NCBI GenBank assembly: GCA_963995525.1
Contig: OZ023206.1
Location: forward strand, 23,791,777 to 23,855,776
DNA length: 64,000 nt
Source: Escarpia spicata
Taxonomy: Eukaryota; Annelida; Polychaeta; Sabellida; Siboglinidae
Direction: 5' to 3'
Part shown: positions 11,540 through 23,472 of the stretch, one piece after another
Position numbering within the stretch: the stretch's first letter is position 1
Layout of the letters: each line of letters opens with the position of its first letter
The notes under the pieces: model-generated
Database searches by the model: none
The model's input: only the letters and a program-made list of their open reading frames with translations
Told to the model about the DNA's origin: nothing
Translations under genes and position numbers: made by a program

Positions 11540-12480
11540 ACTATAAAACATTGTACTAATGGACGATTTTAATATTGATCTACTAAGGCTCATTTACATT
11601 AATACATTTCAAGAATGAAACTATTCAGTTGCACAATTAGATCTGCCATGTGTCATAATCTTACCAACTAGAATATCGAAAAGAAATGCAATATTAATTG
11701 ACCATGTGTATTGTAAATCACCAAACCCACTCACAATATCACATAGCGGTATAGTAGCAACACAAATCTCTGATCCCACGGCCATATGTGCCGTTCTAAA
11801 GTTTAAAGTTAACCAAATATTCAACCAAATAGAAACAGTTTGCCAATGATCATTTATAGGGGATAAAATGCATTCATTTCTTGGAGAATTTAAAAAATAA
11901 AATGGTCGGAGGTTTTTGACCAAAATATAATAGCAGGCCCTGGTATCACTTATAATCAACAATTCTCTACTAATCCAGATGAAATAATTAGTAGGCACTT
12001 TCAAACAACGGTTGTTAATATTCAAAAATTACAGACACAATAAATTTAAATGGACGGATGATAAGCTCCTTTAAAAAATCTAAAATTGTATAGAGCAGTG
12101 AACTTTATAGAGCAATCAACAAGACAGAACCTGGCACAATGGCACATGCTTTAAAATATGCTGAACGTAATGGGGTGACATTAATAAATGTAAGTAATAA
12201 GTAAGCTTATGTTGAAACGAAGTGCCAAAGCAGATTCTTACCAGTTAGAATTTAATAAATATAAACATGCATTACAAACCATGGGATGCCATTGCTTATG
12301 TAACGAATAAATCCAGGATCCAAACAAAACCCAAGATAATTTCAATATCAACGGAATCCAAATAAAAGATTAAACTTAACTGCAAAACATTTAAACACCT
12401 TTTTTTCTAAAAGTTGGACTAAACAGTGCCCAGTGGGTATAATGGATATACAATATTATATTTGTAAAATGTTATATGAT
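11540..12480 (+). mobile_element. Decayed LINE endonuclease fragment
   Basis: The plus strand reads DDFNIDLLRLI near 11560 (the GDFN motif of AP-type endonucleases), then LPTRISKRNAILIDHVYC near 11660-11715, NPLTISHSGIVATQISDP near 11730-11780 and TAICAVLKFKVNQIFNQ. After many stops, WDAIAYVTNKSRIQTKPK lies near 12288-12330. It is AT-rich and full of nonsense codons, so this is an old copy. The minus-strand frame over 11621-12025 is its antisense shadow. Confidence 0.7.
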
Positions 12481-12795
12481 GTAGAATACATAGGTAAATA
12501 ACGTGAATAAATCTGGTAATATTTGCAATGTTGAACAAATAGGTAGTATGACTTTTTTTTTAGTTTTCAAAACATCTAACTTCAGTCTGTTTTAAGTATT
12601 CATGATTTAGCTCTGACGACATTTATTTAAGTTATGTTTTTGCTAAAAAGAGAACGAGTTTTTATTATTCTTGTGGAATTCTTAAATTTGAGTAACTAGT
12701 TCGAAAGTATTAAGAGTTTTTCCAAAACTTCACAGGTCAAGACTTTTCAACGGATATATACATATATGTCTGCCACGCAAAAGTGCACTTAATAA

Positions 12796-12829
12796 TGTAT
12801 GTATGTATGTATGTATGTATGTATGTATG

Positions 12830-12865
<36 letters not shown>

Positions 12866-12925
12866 CACACATACACACCCATATATATATTTATATATAT
12901 ACACACACATACATATATGTATATT
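12796..12925. repeat. (GTAT)n/(TA)n/(CA)n compound microsatellite
   Basis: Nine GTAT units from 12796, then TA and CA alternation to about 12925. Confidence 0.92.
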
Positions 12926-13520
12926 TTGTATGACGTAGCACAGCCAGATGGCTATACTGATGAAATATTGTAATCTTCTGACCGTTGAATAACAAACTAA
13001 GACGATATTAATTACTAAATTATACACAATTGTTCTTAAATATGCATGACAATCTCCAATATTTTGTTGTAAACGGTTTTCCTTGACCTCGTCTATAATG
13101 TGGTTAAGTTTCAACTCGATGTTGAAGGTAGAAGAGGATCGATTGGCTATAGACAGACTACAAGGTGAAACAAGAAGCCATAATTTGGTGTCGTAGTTTG
13201 ATCGCATCGTAGATATCCCTATAAGAGTAATTTGGACGGCTCTCTCCTTTCATTCCAATTGTAGAAGGCAACGACTGTAACTCCGTATTGTTAGTTATTC
13301 CATAGTCTCTTTACTATTCATTGTCACTTTTATACTCCTGCATGTTGACGGATGTTGGCGGTTTTCATGATTACAGAAATATTTTGTGGAGCTCAATGTT
13401 GCAGTGGCTAGAACTTCGGATTCTCGACCGAGAGTTCCAACTTTTTTATTCAAACTAGAAATATGTACATTAATTTAAATATATTTAAATTAAGTATAGT
13501 AATAGTGATGAGCCGCCCAG
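12926..13520. other. Intergenic, no feature recognised
   Basis: No supportable gene or repeat. A short minus-strand frame into the microsatellite is not convincing. Confidence 0.45.
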
Positions 13521-13524
13521 CAGA

Positions 13525-13935
13525 GTTGTGATGTGATACAAAAACTGGACGCTTTGTTCACCGATGCACCCAAATTCATACTGGGTGATTTCATTCGGTG
13601 AGCCCTAAACAAAAGTCTGTCTATCTGACTTGTGCTACGGTTCGGTGCCCAATGCGTATAGGTCCATAGCCAAGCCACCAATCAGCGACGCCGATCTTAA
13701 TACGGTTCACTTGGTTCATATTTACAGATGTCTTCTGAAGCGTGCTAAATGTGTTGAAAGACAGCTGGGCTGTTTTGGCTGTACTGACTGTGATGTTTTT
13801 AGGGATCTCTGTGATAACCTGGATGCACTTATCGATGTTGTGACCAATTATACTTATTTCCGTGTTGACACCGTTATACCCGTAAATCAGTGCAAAGTGT
13901 ACCTTAGCAACAAACCTTTGGTTTATAAATAATAA
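13525..13935 (+). mobile_element. LINE fragment, end of endonuclease and linker before RT
   Basis: TDAPKFILGDF near 13562 is the endonuclease GDF motif. Then LCYGSVPNAYRSIAKPPISD with ADLNTVHLVHIYRCLL covers 13628-13735, followed by CFGCTDCDVFRDLCDNLDAL and DTVIPVNQCKVYLSNKP (13765-13920). This linker, with its 'D-C-x-D-W-D-x-F' type sequence and 'NNKPWVTK' type end, is common to a LINE group of fish and marine invertebrates. The copy stops exactly where the RT should start. The piece at 16455-16940 may belong to the same family. Confidence 0.75.
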
Positions 13936-14285
13936 TATAATAATACTACTAATTTTATAAAGTGCAATTTCCAATGTAATGCTCAAAGCGCTGTACTAGA
14001 ATCTAATAGCATAAAACATTAAATTTAGCAAAGGTATGAGCAAAATAATAAATTATATAAAATACAAAATGTATATAATAATTAAAAAATAATAAAATAA
14101 TCAAATTCACTAAAAATAGATAATGAATAAAAAATAGAAAAAATAAAGCTGTTATTTAAACATTATTAAAATATATAAGATACTTTATGTATATGGAATA
14201 CATAATACATATAATATTTACATAATATGCAATCATGGGTAGATAAATCAAATATGAGTTTAGCAATAAAATGTCAAAGAAAGTA
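13936..14285. other. Very AT-rich spacer
   Basis: Runs of TAATAAT and AAAATAA with no coding content, lying between two LINE fragments of opposite orientation. Confidence 0.6.
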
Positions 14286-16280
14286 AAATGTCAACAGTAT
14301 TCCGCTTTGAACATGTGCGTCTTCAGAATCCGTTTGAACAGTGATAGGTTTCCACTATTTTATGTGAAACGGAAGCGGGTTCCATAATCGAGGTCCGATC
14401 ACTTCGAATGCACGACCACCAAAACTAACAAGCTTCGTTCGCGGCACTTGAAGCAAATATTGTTGGGACGAACGTGCGCGCCCTGCAAAGCACTGTCTCT
14501 TCAGTATGTTTTCCAGGTACTGTTCAGACGTCGATACACATGCATGAGAATCTTGAATTCAATTCGACATTTCACAGGTTTCCAGTGCAGTTCTTTCAGG
14601 ATTGGGGTAATGTGATCTCGGCGAGATGTGAAAGTAATGATACCTGCTGCTATGTTTTGAATGCGTTGGAGTTTATTAAAATGTTCAAGTGGTAGTCCAG
14701 CAAGCAGCGCATACCCGTAATCCAATTTGGACATGACGAAGGCGTGGACTAATGATTTCGTCGCATCTATGGTAAGGTAACGCCTGATACGGCTAATGTT
14801 GTGTAGGTGCATGTAGGCTGTTCGGCAGATGGCACTGACATGGTTCGCCTTGCCAAGGGATGAGTTGAATATGACGCCAAGGTTACGAACATTAGATGAT
14901 GCGCTCAGAGTTGCATCACCAATGGTTATTTGGATGTCCTTCATCATTGGCACTTGTACTTGGTGCTGAACAAATAGGTACACATCAACACCGCAACATC
15001 CGTCTTCTGGTTGTTTAGCTTCAGTGAATTGGCCCGCAACCATTTCCCCATATCCTCAAGGCATTTACACAGACTGACTATTGAATTCACCTGGTCGTGT
15101 CCGCCGGGACAAAACGAGACGTAAAGTTGCGTGTCGTATGCATACAAATGATAATCTACCCTGAATTTCTTGATGATGTTGCCGAGCGGTGAGATATATG
15201 CCGTAAAAAGCAACGGCCCAAGAACAGAGCTTTACGGCACGCCAAACGGCACAGGTGTTGGTGAAGATATGTCACTGCCAATACGCACGAGCTGCTGCCG
15301 TCCGGACAAGTACGATCTAAACCATCTGAGCGCAGCGCCTGTCACACCAAATCTACGAGTCAATCTAGTCTTCTTTATTAATGGCGACATGTTAGGGTCT
15401 TAGTTTGATCAGGAATGACAGACGATTTCCGTGATTGCACAATTATGCGTGACACGATCGGAAGAAGTTCATAAATTGATTCCCTCACTAGCCAAGTCGG
15501 TGCTGGGTCTAGGTCGCACGATTGTGGTGGTGCGTCCATGACGGTTTTCTTTTTACATTCTGTTGTTGGCAGGGAGAACAATGACAGTTTACCTGTGTAG
15601 TGATTGTGTAGCGCTCGTTGTAGTTGTGAAGCAGTAATACTCGGCAACTCGCTTCGGATACGGCTTGTCTTCTCGTTGCGAATCTCTCCGCCAATTCAGA
15701 TTGCGAATCATGTGTCGGAAGCTCTGTGTCATTTTTTCTGTGAAGAAGAGTGTTCGCAGCAGCTAACAACTGTTTCTGGTCATTTCCAATGTCCCGGATT
15801 TGTTTCGGAATAGAAAGTAGTCTTGGCATGTAGCAGCAAATAATTTACCAGCTTGCATTGTTCACGAAACTTTTGCAAATGAACTTCAAGTTTGGATTTC
15901 CGTCATGTTCGTTCTCGCCGCTTTCTCTCTTGTTTAGCGTCGCACAGAGCATCGTTATACCAGGCTGTATCTGGTCTCAGTCGGACGCGTTTTTCTAGCA
16001 AAGGAACGTGTGTATCAACAAAATAATAAGAGTAGCGTCGGCTGACCCGTTCATTAACACTTAGTGACTCGAGATCTTTATGTCGAAACACGGGAATGTC
16101 TTGTCGAAAGATATCCGCATATATTGCGCGTTACTTTTGATACTTTGTTTTCGTCAGAGCTCCACAATTTCGTCAATACTGATGGTGAAGTTAACAGCAT
16201 ACTGGTCAGAGAGTCACATATCTGTGATAACGACATTGTGAATGAGGTGTTCGTCCGTGCAGCGAGTCAGTAGCACATCC
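14286..16280 (-). mobile_element. CR1/Jockey-type LINE, nearly 2 kb of pol, inactive
   Basis: Read downward from 16280: LDVLLTRCTDEHLIHN-type sequence (end of endonuclease), then LLEKRVRLRPDTAWYNDAL and DAKQERKRRER (15910-15990). Next are IRDIGNDQKQLLAAANTLLH, QSCDLDPAPTWLVRESIYEL (15450-15535), VTGAALRWFRSYLSGRQQL near 15290-15345, and SSVLGPLLFTAYISPLGNII (15175-15230). Then come LYAYDTQLYVSF, LGVIFNSSLGKANHVSAICR and YLTIDATKSLVHAFVMSKLD. The end is RIQNIAAGIITFTSRRDHIT, LKELHWKPVKCRIEFKIL and GPRLWNPLPF (about 14370). The catalytic YADD is changed to YAYD (codon 15136-15138), GVPQG has become a stop, and several frameshifts exist. Confidence 0.85.
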
Positions 16281-16386
16281 AGCGTAGTAGCAGTAGTAGC
16301 AGTAGCAGTAGCAGTAGCAGTAGCAGTAGCAGTAGCAGTAACAGCAGCAGCAGCAGCAGCAGTATCAGTAGCAATAGCAGTAGCAT
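16270..16386. repeat. (AGTAGC)n/(AGC)n microsatellite
   Basis: AGTAGC hexamers from about 16280, passing into pure AGC at 16340-16360 and back. It lies exactly between the 5' end of the minus-strand LINE and the next plus-strand LINE fragment. Poly-Ala/Val frames across it are artefacts. Confidence 0.9.
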
Positions 16387-16454
16387 TGTGCCATTTAGTT
16401 GTCTGGTACCTTCCATTTCGTCTTCCAGGCCTCTCTTACCTCACCGAAAATCCC

Positions 16455-16940
16455 CATCTTGTGGAAAACGTCAACTATTGTCCCTGTCCCGAAAACAGTT
16501 TGAGGTGGGACCGTCAGTGTGCCGCTACATACAAGAAATGCCAGCAGCGTCTACATTGTCTAGGGAAGCTGCGTGCTTTTAACATTGATAATACCATTCT
16601 GTTCATGTTTTATAATTCGTTTATCCAGAGTGTTTGAACCATTTCTATTATTTGTTGGTTTGCAAACGTCAGTCTAAAAGACAAGAATAATCTGCAGCGC
16701 ATTGCAAACATCAGCAGTAAACTGATTGGTGTGAAACAAGCCCATCTCACTGCTCTATATGAAAAACAGATTTTGCGGAAGGCCAGTCGCATTCTAGCTG
16801 ATCACACACACATTTTGTATGAGGAACACGTCCTTCTGCCCTCGACCAAACGGTTTAGAATGGTCACATGCAAAACAAACAGGAAGCGGTTGTCATTTAT
16901 TTCTACGTCTGTTCGGATTTTAAATGACACATCTCTCTGA
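16455..16940 (+). mobile_element. LINE 3' fragment, RT C-terminus with natural stop
   Basis: In two frames: YKKCQQRLHCLGKLRAFNID with NTILFMFYNSFIQSV (16532-16635), then DKNNLQRIANISSKLIGVK-like sequence. The final frame (16731-16937) reads LYEKQILRKASRILADHTHI, YEEHVLLPSTKRFRMVTCKT and FISTSVRILNDTSL followed by TGA. That is the usual end of pol in a LINE family of fish and invertebrates. The copy is 5'-truncated. Confidence 0.8.
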
Positions 16941-17195
16941 TGCCTCTTCTGAGCCAAAGTGTTGTGTGTGTGTGCATGTAGTTGTAGTTATACTGTTGGT
17001 ATCAGTGTGAGCGAGAGTGCGCACATTATTTAGCAGTGTTGGTGATGTTGACATTTATTTATATGTATTTACTACGTGCATATACAATATATATATTATC
17101 GTGATGCGACGACCGCAATTACTCGATTAGGTTTATCACTATTTTAGACACAGCGTTTATTTATGTATTTACTTGGTTTTCATGGACCCTGCGCC

Positions 17196-17402
17196 ATTAC
17201 GATGATAAGAATCGCACATTCAATCGTACAAACAGATACTAGCAGGAACGTGTAACTTGAATATTTAATAGCGACCAACACACAGTCACAGTCAAAACAA
17301 TTCGAGCGATAACCGGGCTGCCGGGGCGGCGCGTGACCCGGTACAACAGGGGTCACGAACAACCAACCATAGACGCATATCACAATAGATAGTCTATTGG
17401 CG
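17196..17402 (-). repeat. 3' LTR (element orientation)
   Basis: Direct repeat of 20790-20996, starting attacgatgataagaatcgc and ending agtctattggcg on the plus strand. Both copies contain the GC-rich core gggctgccggggcggcgcg. The adjacent internal sequence to the right is a T-rich stretch after 17402; on the minus strand it is purine-rich, as expected of a polypurine tract. Confidence 0.88.
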
Positions 17403-17461
17403 TGATTTCTTTCTTCTTCTTATACTATACGAATTTATATGAAGAAAATATATAATAATGT

Positions 17462-19975
17462 CTATGTGACAAAGTCGCTTAGATAGTCGGGAGATCTGCG
17501 TATTCTGGTCGATCGTCGAGGAAGTTCTTCGGCAGGGAAGTCTTGCTCTTCGTCCGACGCTCGCGTCTCCTCGTCTAGCACCACCGGAGGCGGAGTCTGT
17601 GCGTCTGGAGGCGTCTGTGCCGGCTGAGCTTCGTCAGGTGTAGCAGGGTACGAAAGCTGTGTTGATATGTTAGGTTGAGGCTTTGGTGTAGCATCATGTA
17701 TCGGCATACTAGTCGAATCATCGTATTGGTGCGACACTGGAAGATCATATGTATCAATAGCAACCTTGTAGCACTCCGATCGTTTCACCCGATAAGAGGT
17801 GGCTCGCAATTGATTGCCGGTGAACTTGCTGACGTTGAGCTAAGCACCATCTACGCTCACCACCAGGTACATAACCGAGAACGTGACTTGTTTCGGTCAG
17901 AATACAGGTATACTATGTCACCAACATCGACATGTTGAGGTTTGGGTACTGTACCACCAGGTGACTTAGACAGCTGACTAGATGCGTGGTTGGCGTTGCG
18001 CAATGACTGCTGTTGGCGATTGAGGTCGTAGTCAGTTATAGGTAGCTGTTCGTTTGTGAACTGGTCACGTTGGGTCCACAACTCTCGAGCGGAAAAACCC
18101 TGTTCCGTATACGAGTGTTGAGGTTTGTGATGGCAACATATAGTAACAGCTGCGTGACCGCCCGGCCTGTGGGTTGTTGATGCAACAGTTCACACTCTAG
18201 TTCGCGCACAGCCTTCTCTCCAACAGGGTTCTTATTGACGTTCTTGACGCGTCCAAGTTCACTGATGAGTCGACACTTTGACAGTAGCGCGTCGTTGACG
18301 AAGGCAGCGCACCCTGGCGCTAGGTCAGTGCATATGACTGCAGGAGGCCCTTCAAGTGGTCGTAAGCCGATGCACAATTTGATCAGAGAGTCCCGCAGTG
18401 TGTCGCGACTTTCGTCATCGATTAAACACGACACAGTGCATGACGTTACACACTCGCGTAGGACAAAGATCAGCTGTTTCTCGCATTTGATGACATCCGC
18501 TGCATAGGAAATTCCTACTCCATCTGGAAGGTCACTTGAAGCCTGAGGAATAATCATGTGTGGAGTGTTGAGCAGCGAAGCACACTGGTGGCAGTTACGT
18601 GACACTATCTCGATTGCCTTGTCTAGGTCCAACGCGTACAGATAGCGATGCATGACCTGTTTCAGCTGGTAGGGTGACGGATGTTCCAGTTGAATGTGGA
18701 GAGTTGTTACTAGTCCGTCAAGAACCGTACGAGGACGATGATGCACTCTCGTGCTGGGCTGAGTGGATCGTTACGTCGTACGACTAGTAGACCATCGCGG
18801 GCGATAGATGCAACGTTTAGATATCGTTTGACGTCTTTCTCATTCGTTATCTTCTTAGATGGTCGCGTACCTTGTGTAAGGTGAGATTGTGTGCGTCGCA
18901 AATCTGGGCATTCAGCTTGGATAGCGAGCCACGCAGATTTACTGGTGTACGGAAGTCGAGCCTTCCCAGATGTCACGTGGTTAGTAGTGACGCGTTGCAG
19001 GACAACATACTCCTCCATTTGCCTGATGAAGGTGCAGACTTGACACTTATTTTCGAGACATTGCGACTAGCAAAGTCTGATGGTATATTCGGTGAACCGG
19101 CGAGAGGTTGGACAGTTGGTTGATAGCGACTGACAACTGACAAGAACGTCTAGACTCGCGGACTCGCAGAGAATTCGCTTTTCATGAGCTTGTACACAAG
19201 GCTTACTGTCAGTGAGGACAGACGTGGTGTGATTCGACTGTACGTTGAATGGGCTGAAATGCTTCACTGTGGCTGCGATGGATAACGCCTCTATCTCACA
19301 AGGTAACCACGTGATTTGTCGCCCACGTAATTACACACTGAAGAAACCGGCTAGCTTTAACTTGCCATCACGCATCACGTACAATGTAACCCCAGAGCCA
19401 TCGGTCATCAGCCATAACTCGTCGGTTGGTCGAGGCAACGTGATAGTCTTGTTTGCGAGTAGACTCTCCTGTGCATATTTGAAGGCTTTCCGTAACGAGT
19501 CGGTCCAAACGATGTGCTCGCAAGACTGGCGCCCGCCCGTTATGTTGTCGAACGGTGCGAGCAAGGCGGAACATTCGGGTAGTACACGCGCTAGCATTTT
19601 GTATGCTCTAACGAATGCCCGCACGGCTTTCACAGTTACGGGGGCGATACAGCTGGCTAGCGTAGCGATGCGGTGTGGGCTAGCCTGAATGGAGCCTGGG
19701 TTCCATACCCACCCAAGTATGGTAGTTGTTGTTGGACACAGCGTTGTCTTAGTGGCGGATAACCGCAAACCACTGTCAGCAAAGCACTGTAATAGCCTAC
19801 TGACGTTTTGTTGGAGTTCAGCAATGGGTTGCCGCCGCAGTAGATGTCGTCTGCAAGTTTGACGACGACGCCTTCTTCGAGCAGATCATCTAGTACACGG
19901 CATAGCAGTTCCTCGAGTGCAGTCTCGGACCCGGGCCTCCCCGTTGCAGAACGAGCGTACACACGTGAGTCTAGC
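17462..19975 (-). pseudogene. LTR-element pol remnant: RT end, RNase H, integrase
   Basis: From 19975 down: [20 protein letters not shown] with [13 protein letters not shown] (RT catalytic LADD, near 19830-19860), [20 protein letters not shown], and [15 protein letters not shown]. Next are WLMTDGSGVTLYVMRDGK (RNase H, first Asp near 19410) and [14 protein letters not shown]. The integrase follows: a zinc-binding HIQLEHPSPYQLKQ...CHQCASL, then catalytic YAADVIK, VICTDLAPGC and NPVGEKAVRELECE (D, D, E all present, 18036-18746). WTQRDQFTNEQLPI, VGDIVYLYSDRNKSRSR and RATSYRVKRSECY lead to the stop at about 17462. At least three frameshifts separate these blocks. Confidence 0.85.
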
Positions 19976-20640
19976 GCTTGGGAAATCTCAGGCTTAATCG
20001 ATGCTAGTGTTCTAGATCTTATTTCAGTGCCGTATCGTTGCTTCACGAGCTTTGGGAGTGATGCGTGTATCAATCTCAACCACGTAAGAACGACCATATT
20101 TTCGAGTGACGGTGACATTTCCTCATCAACAGTTATGACGTCACCGTGGTGAAGAATAGCACTTCCCTGTTGGAGCATGTTGTCTTCAACGAAGGCCACT
20201 AGACGCTGATACAGATCTTCAGGACGTTCGTCAGCCAGGAGGTGAATGTGTGGAAAGTCCAATAAATGGGTGACTGTCGACTGAAACCCGTAGTGTAGCC
20301 AAATCGTTTGCCAAATACCGGATAAACTAGCCGAATTGTTGACGATAGTGTTACGTGATATGACTGGGCAGAAGTTCGCTATCTGGCCTAGCACGAGTTC
20401 GAGCATGTACACTTGTTGAAGTGCTGTACGATCGGCGTCATCGTCAGTGAACCCTCGGTGTGGTTGAGCTGCTTATTTCTTCTCCCATTTGGCATCAGTG
20501 GCAATAAATTGAGTGAAGTTGGTGTCAAGCGATAAGGTATAGATTAGATTTTGACGCCAGTTCTCAAACGAATTTACCCTTTCGGTTTTTGTGAGATACC
20601 ACTGCCTCGGTGCACGTTGTATGTTGGTCATGATGCACAT
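19976..20640 (-). pseudogene. LTR-element gag remnant
   Basis: The start is near 20631 (an in-frame ATG also at 20640). It reads [20 protein letters not shown], then [20 protein letters not shown], and is cut by a TAA after WEKK. It reopens as [40 protein letters not shown] and [20 protein letters not shown], then [20 protein letters not shown] and [14 protein letters not shown]. The last residues run straight into the RT piece, showing a deletion that removed the end of gag, any protease and the RT fingers. It is a capsid-type gag with no zinc knuckle left. Confidence 0.8.
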
Positions 20641-20789
20641 AGTTACTACGACTTGCTAGTGTCACACAAAGCCGCCGTTCACGGCTGACTGCTTGAGCCT
20701 GTTAGTTGGCTAGAATGTCAATGCAATTCAGTTTATTATACAAAGTTCGGTACCTTACGTGAGTTCGTTAGAACCACTGCCACCACGCA

Positions 20790-20996
20790 ATTACGATGAT
20801 AAGAATCGCACATTCAATCGTACAAACATACACTAACAGGAACGTGTAACTTGAACATTTAATAGCTACCAACACACAGTCACAGTAAAAACAATTCGAG
20901 CGATAACCGGGCTGCCGGGGCGGCGCGTGACCCGGTACAACAGGGGTCACGAACAACCAACCATAAACGCGAATCATAATAGGTAGTCTATTGGCG
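20790..20996 (-). repeat. 5' LTR (element orientation)
   Basis: Partner of 17196-17402. The sequence just inside it, read on the minus strand (TGGTGGCAGTGGTTCTAACG near 20789-20770), is placed where a tRNA primer-binding site is expected and begins with TGG, as such sites do. Confidence 0.85.
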
Positions 20997-22615
20997 CTGC
21001 ACTCAAATCCCCTTCATGGGACAATAACGTATTCTTGTATTGTATTGTAACATTGCGTACTTTGCATGGACGTGGAACACATGTACATGCGAGTGTATGG
21101 AGGCGCAGTTGCATAGTGCCACGTCGAAAGGTAGCGAGACACAAATTATACTATTCCTTTTGTATCATCTGTCAAGCTATGACTTCCGAAGGTCTGATAA
21201 AATGTCTTGGAATTATCCGGTGAACGACAGAGGTGTGGATATGGAGACTATCCAATAACAAACACGTTTTTTGGTGACTTGACCATATAAGATCTTACCC
21301 TGTAAACCATAAATTGTACTCCAACTCAGTCCAGGTAGGTATACTAAAGATGTAAACTTGCAGAGGATAGTTCCTACTTCAAATCTAGAATTAACTAATC
21401 TAACTCACCCGATGAGCGTTCAGTAAATTAACTGCCCAGTGCGGTTACTTGCACGTTGCGGCATATATGGTGACCTGGTCATTTTCTGCGCCATGTTTCC
21501 GAACCTCGATTCAACTCTTTTTCCATAAATTCTTCGCTCTCGGATGAACTTTAAGACTTTCTCTTGGAATTTTGTTTCACAATAACCACCCCCATTTGCA
21601 CAGCGTTGACGCTACTAGCTGGGCTACTCTCTTAATCTAATAGCATGTGTAGGTGTTCTAGGTACAAACAAAATACATAATCTGATCTAACACCACCGCC
21701 GTTACCAACACCATATTACAAGGCCACCTATTCATCTACAAGGACTGAGGCATGTAATGTGTAATTATGCCCTCCGTTGCTGTTCCGGTTACGTTCGGTG
21801 CGGTGGGTGACCTACAATGCACAAACCGTGGATATCGGTGGTCGGAAGAGGCACCGTTATCCATTGCATGGTTTTTGTTTTACCTGGTATCCATGCGATG
21901 GGAAGTGAGAGATTCCTCAGAAGGAAAGGGAAATCCCTCGTGGAATCACAGAGTTAATGGTGTCGACGTACAGAAACGCATATTAGCTCTGCTTCAGATG
22001 CTGCCAAAATACTTGGAGTAAGAAAATAACCACCAAAACGATTGGGTGCGTGTGAAGAGTGAATGCTGTCTCAATTGATTGCACGCTGGTGTTTAGCGTA
22101 GCGTGAGCTATTACGGGAAGACACAACCTAACTAACGATTTTTGAATTAATTACTGAAAACGAGGTTCCGCCATTTTCCAATAACTTTGTGTATTTGTAT
22201 CTAAATCTCATTTATTTGTGAAAAAAATGTGCCTCTATCAAGTAATAAATCCCATTGTTCAATCTTTGGTGGCCATTTAAAGGAAATGTAATTTATTGGT
22301 TTTGCATTCAACATCTCGGGCAGTATAATTGTCAGGGCAGTTAGGTTCAGAATGTTGGATTCGGCATTACGTTCTCCATATAACTACAAAGAAGTATTTG
22401 TAATAAGTTGCAAAGCTATTTTATGATTTACCCATAAAACCGTTAAGAAAATATTTAACCAGCGAGAAATTTCGAATAGATAACAGGTTTACTTTTCTTC
22501 CAAGTTCTATATTAATTATGCAAAACGTTCAGGATACGTCAACGTACCCCGGCACATACATACAACGCAACCTCAATAATAGTTGGATTCTTTACAATAA
22601 TGTGTGTGTGTAGGT
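20997..22615. other. Intergenic, no feature recognised
   Basis: Two short open frames (21035-21223 and 21767-22021, plus) show no family resemblance or splice context, so I do not call genes. Confidence 0.5.
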
Positions 22616-23300
22616 GAAACATTAAAGGCTAGTCATTCTGTACGCACAGTGTATTGCATAATAACTTATACTGAGTTCACCAACCTGCAATTGCTGTTAT
22701 TGTGACAACGTCGAACGCAGCACACTCAACTGTTCGTGCAGCTTGCAGTCACGATGGTATGACTAGTATTGGCGTTAAAAGACGAACACCGGACGAACAC
22801 TCTGCGTTACATAAGGCCCTTCATCCCCACTAACGCAGGTGCGGTGTGCCTGCTATAAATAAAATATATAATCGTTTGTTATTCTTGTCCGTTCAGGCAT
22901 ATCGTTTATGCTGTAATTGGAGCAAGGCACTTCTTTCAAAGCTTAGGGGACCGTTTCAGTCTTATGAGCTCATAACCCCGGTTTTACTCCTTAAAAGGAC
23001 GCAGTATGTTTCTAGTTTTCCAAGTATTAATAAACATAATGTTCGTAAGATTATACTAGCTATGTTGAATTATACTGTAAGTAAGCCCATACAAATTGTA
23101 GCAATGTTAAGGCACGACCACATACGGGGGCATGTTCAAATAGTAAACAAAACATGCAGTTTCAAAACAAGCTTTATTGATAATACGGCCGATTCGGGCT
23201 GAGTTAACTGTTATACCCTTTGATGTTCAACGATGTTCACTTTCCAGCACAGCTGATTTCCAGTTAGAAATTATTACACCCGCTACTTCCGGGTAGACGA
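22616..23300 (+). repeat. Non-coding duplicated segment, copy 1
   Basis: The segment begins near acattaaaggctagtcattc and ends near cctacgaccctttaactgcc. It aligns end to end with 23466-24545, with shared landmarks such as gacaacgtcgaacgcagcac, aagcttaggggaccgtttca, gttcgtaagattatactagc and tacggccgattcgggctgag. Copies differ by roughly one base in ten. No protein frame is conserved between them. Confidence 0.8.
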
Positions 23301-23344
23301 ACAGCCTACGACCCTTTAACTGCCTTCACCGAGACAAGGTTCGA

Positions 23345-23472
23345 TAGTTCTGTCTCTCGTCATGGAATTTCAATCAAGGGATTTGGATGCCCGATCCTGC
23401 TTGATCGCAACAAGCAATCGACCGGAAAGGAGAGAGGTGGGGGAGTTTGCCTGTACGTCAATAAACGTTAAA
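23345..23472 (+). mobile_element. Short LINE endonuclease fragment
   Basis: The plus strand reads HGISIKGFGCPILLDRNKQS then ERGGGVCLYVNKR. The GGGV-C-LYV signature is that of CR1/Jockey endonucleases ('RGGGVxxYV'). It sits exactly in the gap between the two copies of the 22.6/23.5-kb duplication. Confidence 0.65.

Larger units (their letters stand above)
17196..20996 (-). mobile_element. LTR retrotransposon (gag-pol, both LTRs), internally deleted
   Basis: Two direct repeats of about 207 bp bound a 3.8-kb unit whose proteins read on the minus strand: gag, a partial RT, RNase H and integrase. By eye the LTRs differ at about 11 positions (roughly 5%), so the insertion is old. Gag has a nonsense codon, and the protease and front half of the RT are missing. 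Pol order RT-RH-INT fits Ty3/gypsy-like and BEL/Pao-like elements. The cysteine-rich integrase N-terminus and the WTQRDQFTNEQ tail belong to a lineage common in cnidarian and mollusc genomes, which I cannot assign further. Exact termini and target duplication could not be fixed. Confidence 0.88.

Noticed and set aside
11621..12025. 134-codon minus-strand ORF
   Set aside because: The opposite strand gives recognisable LINE endonuclease text, so this frame is a shadow.
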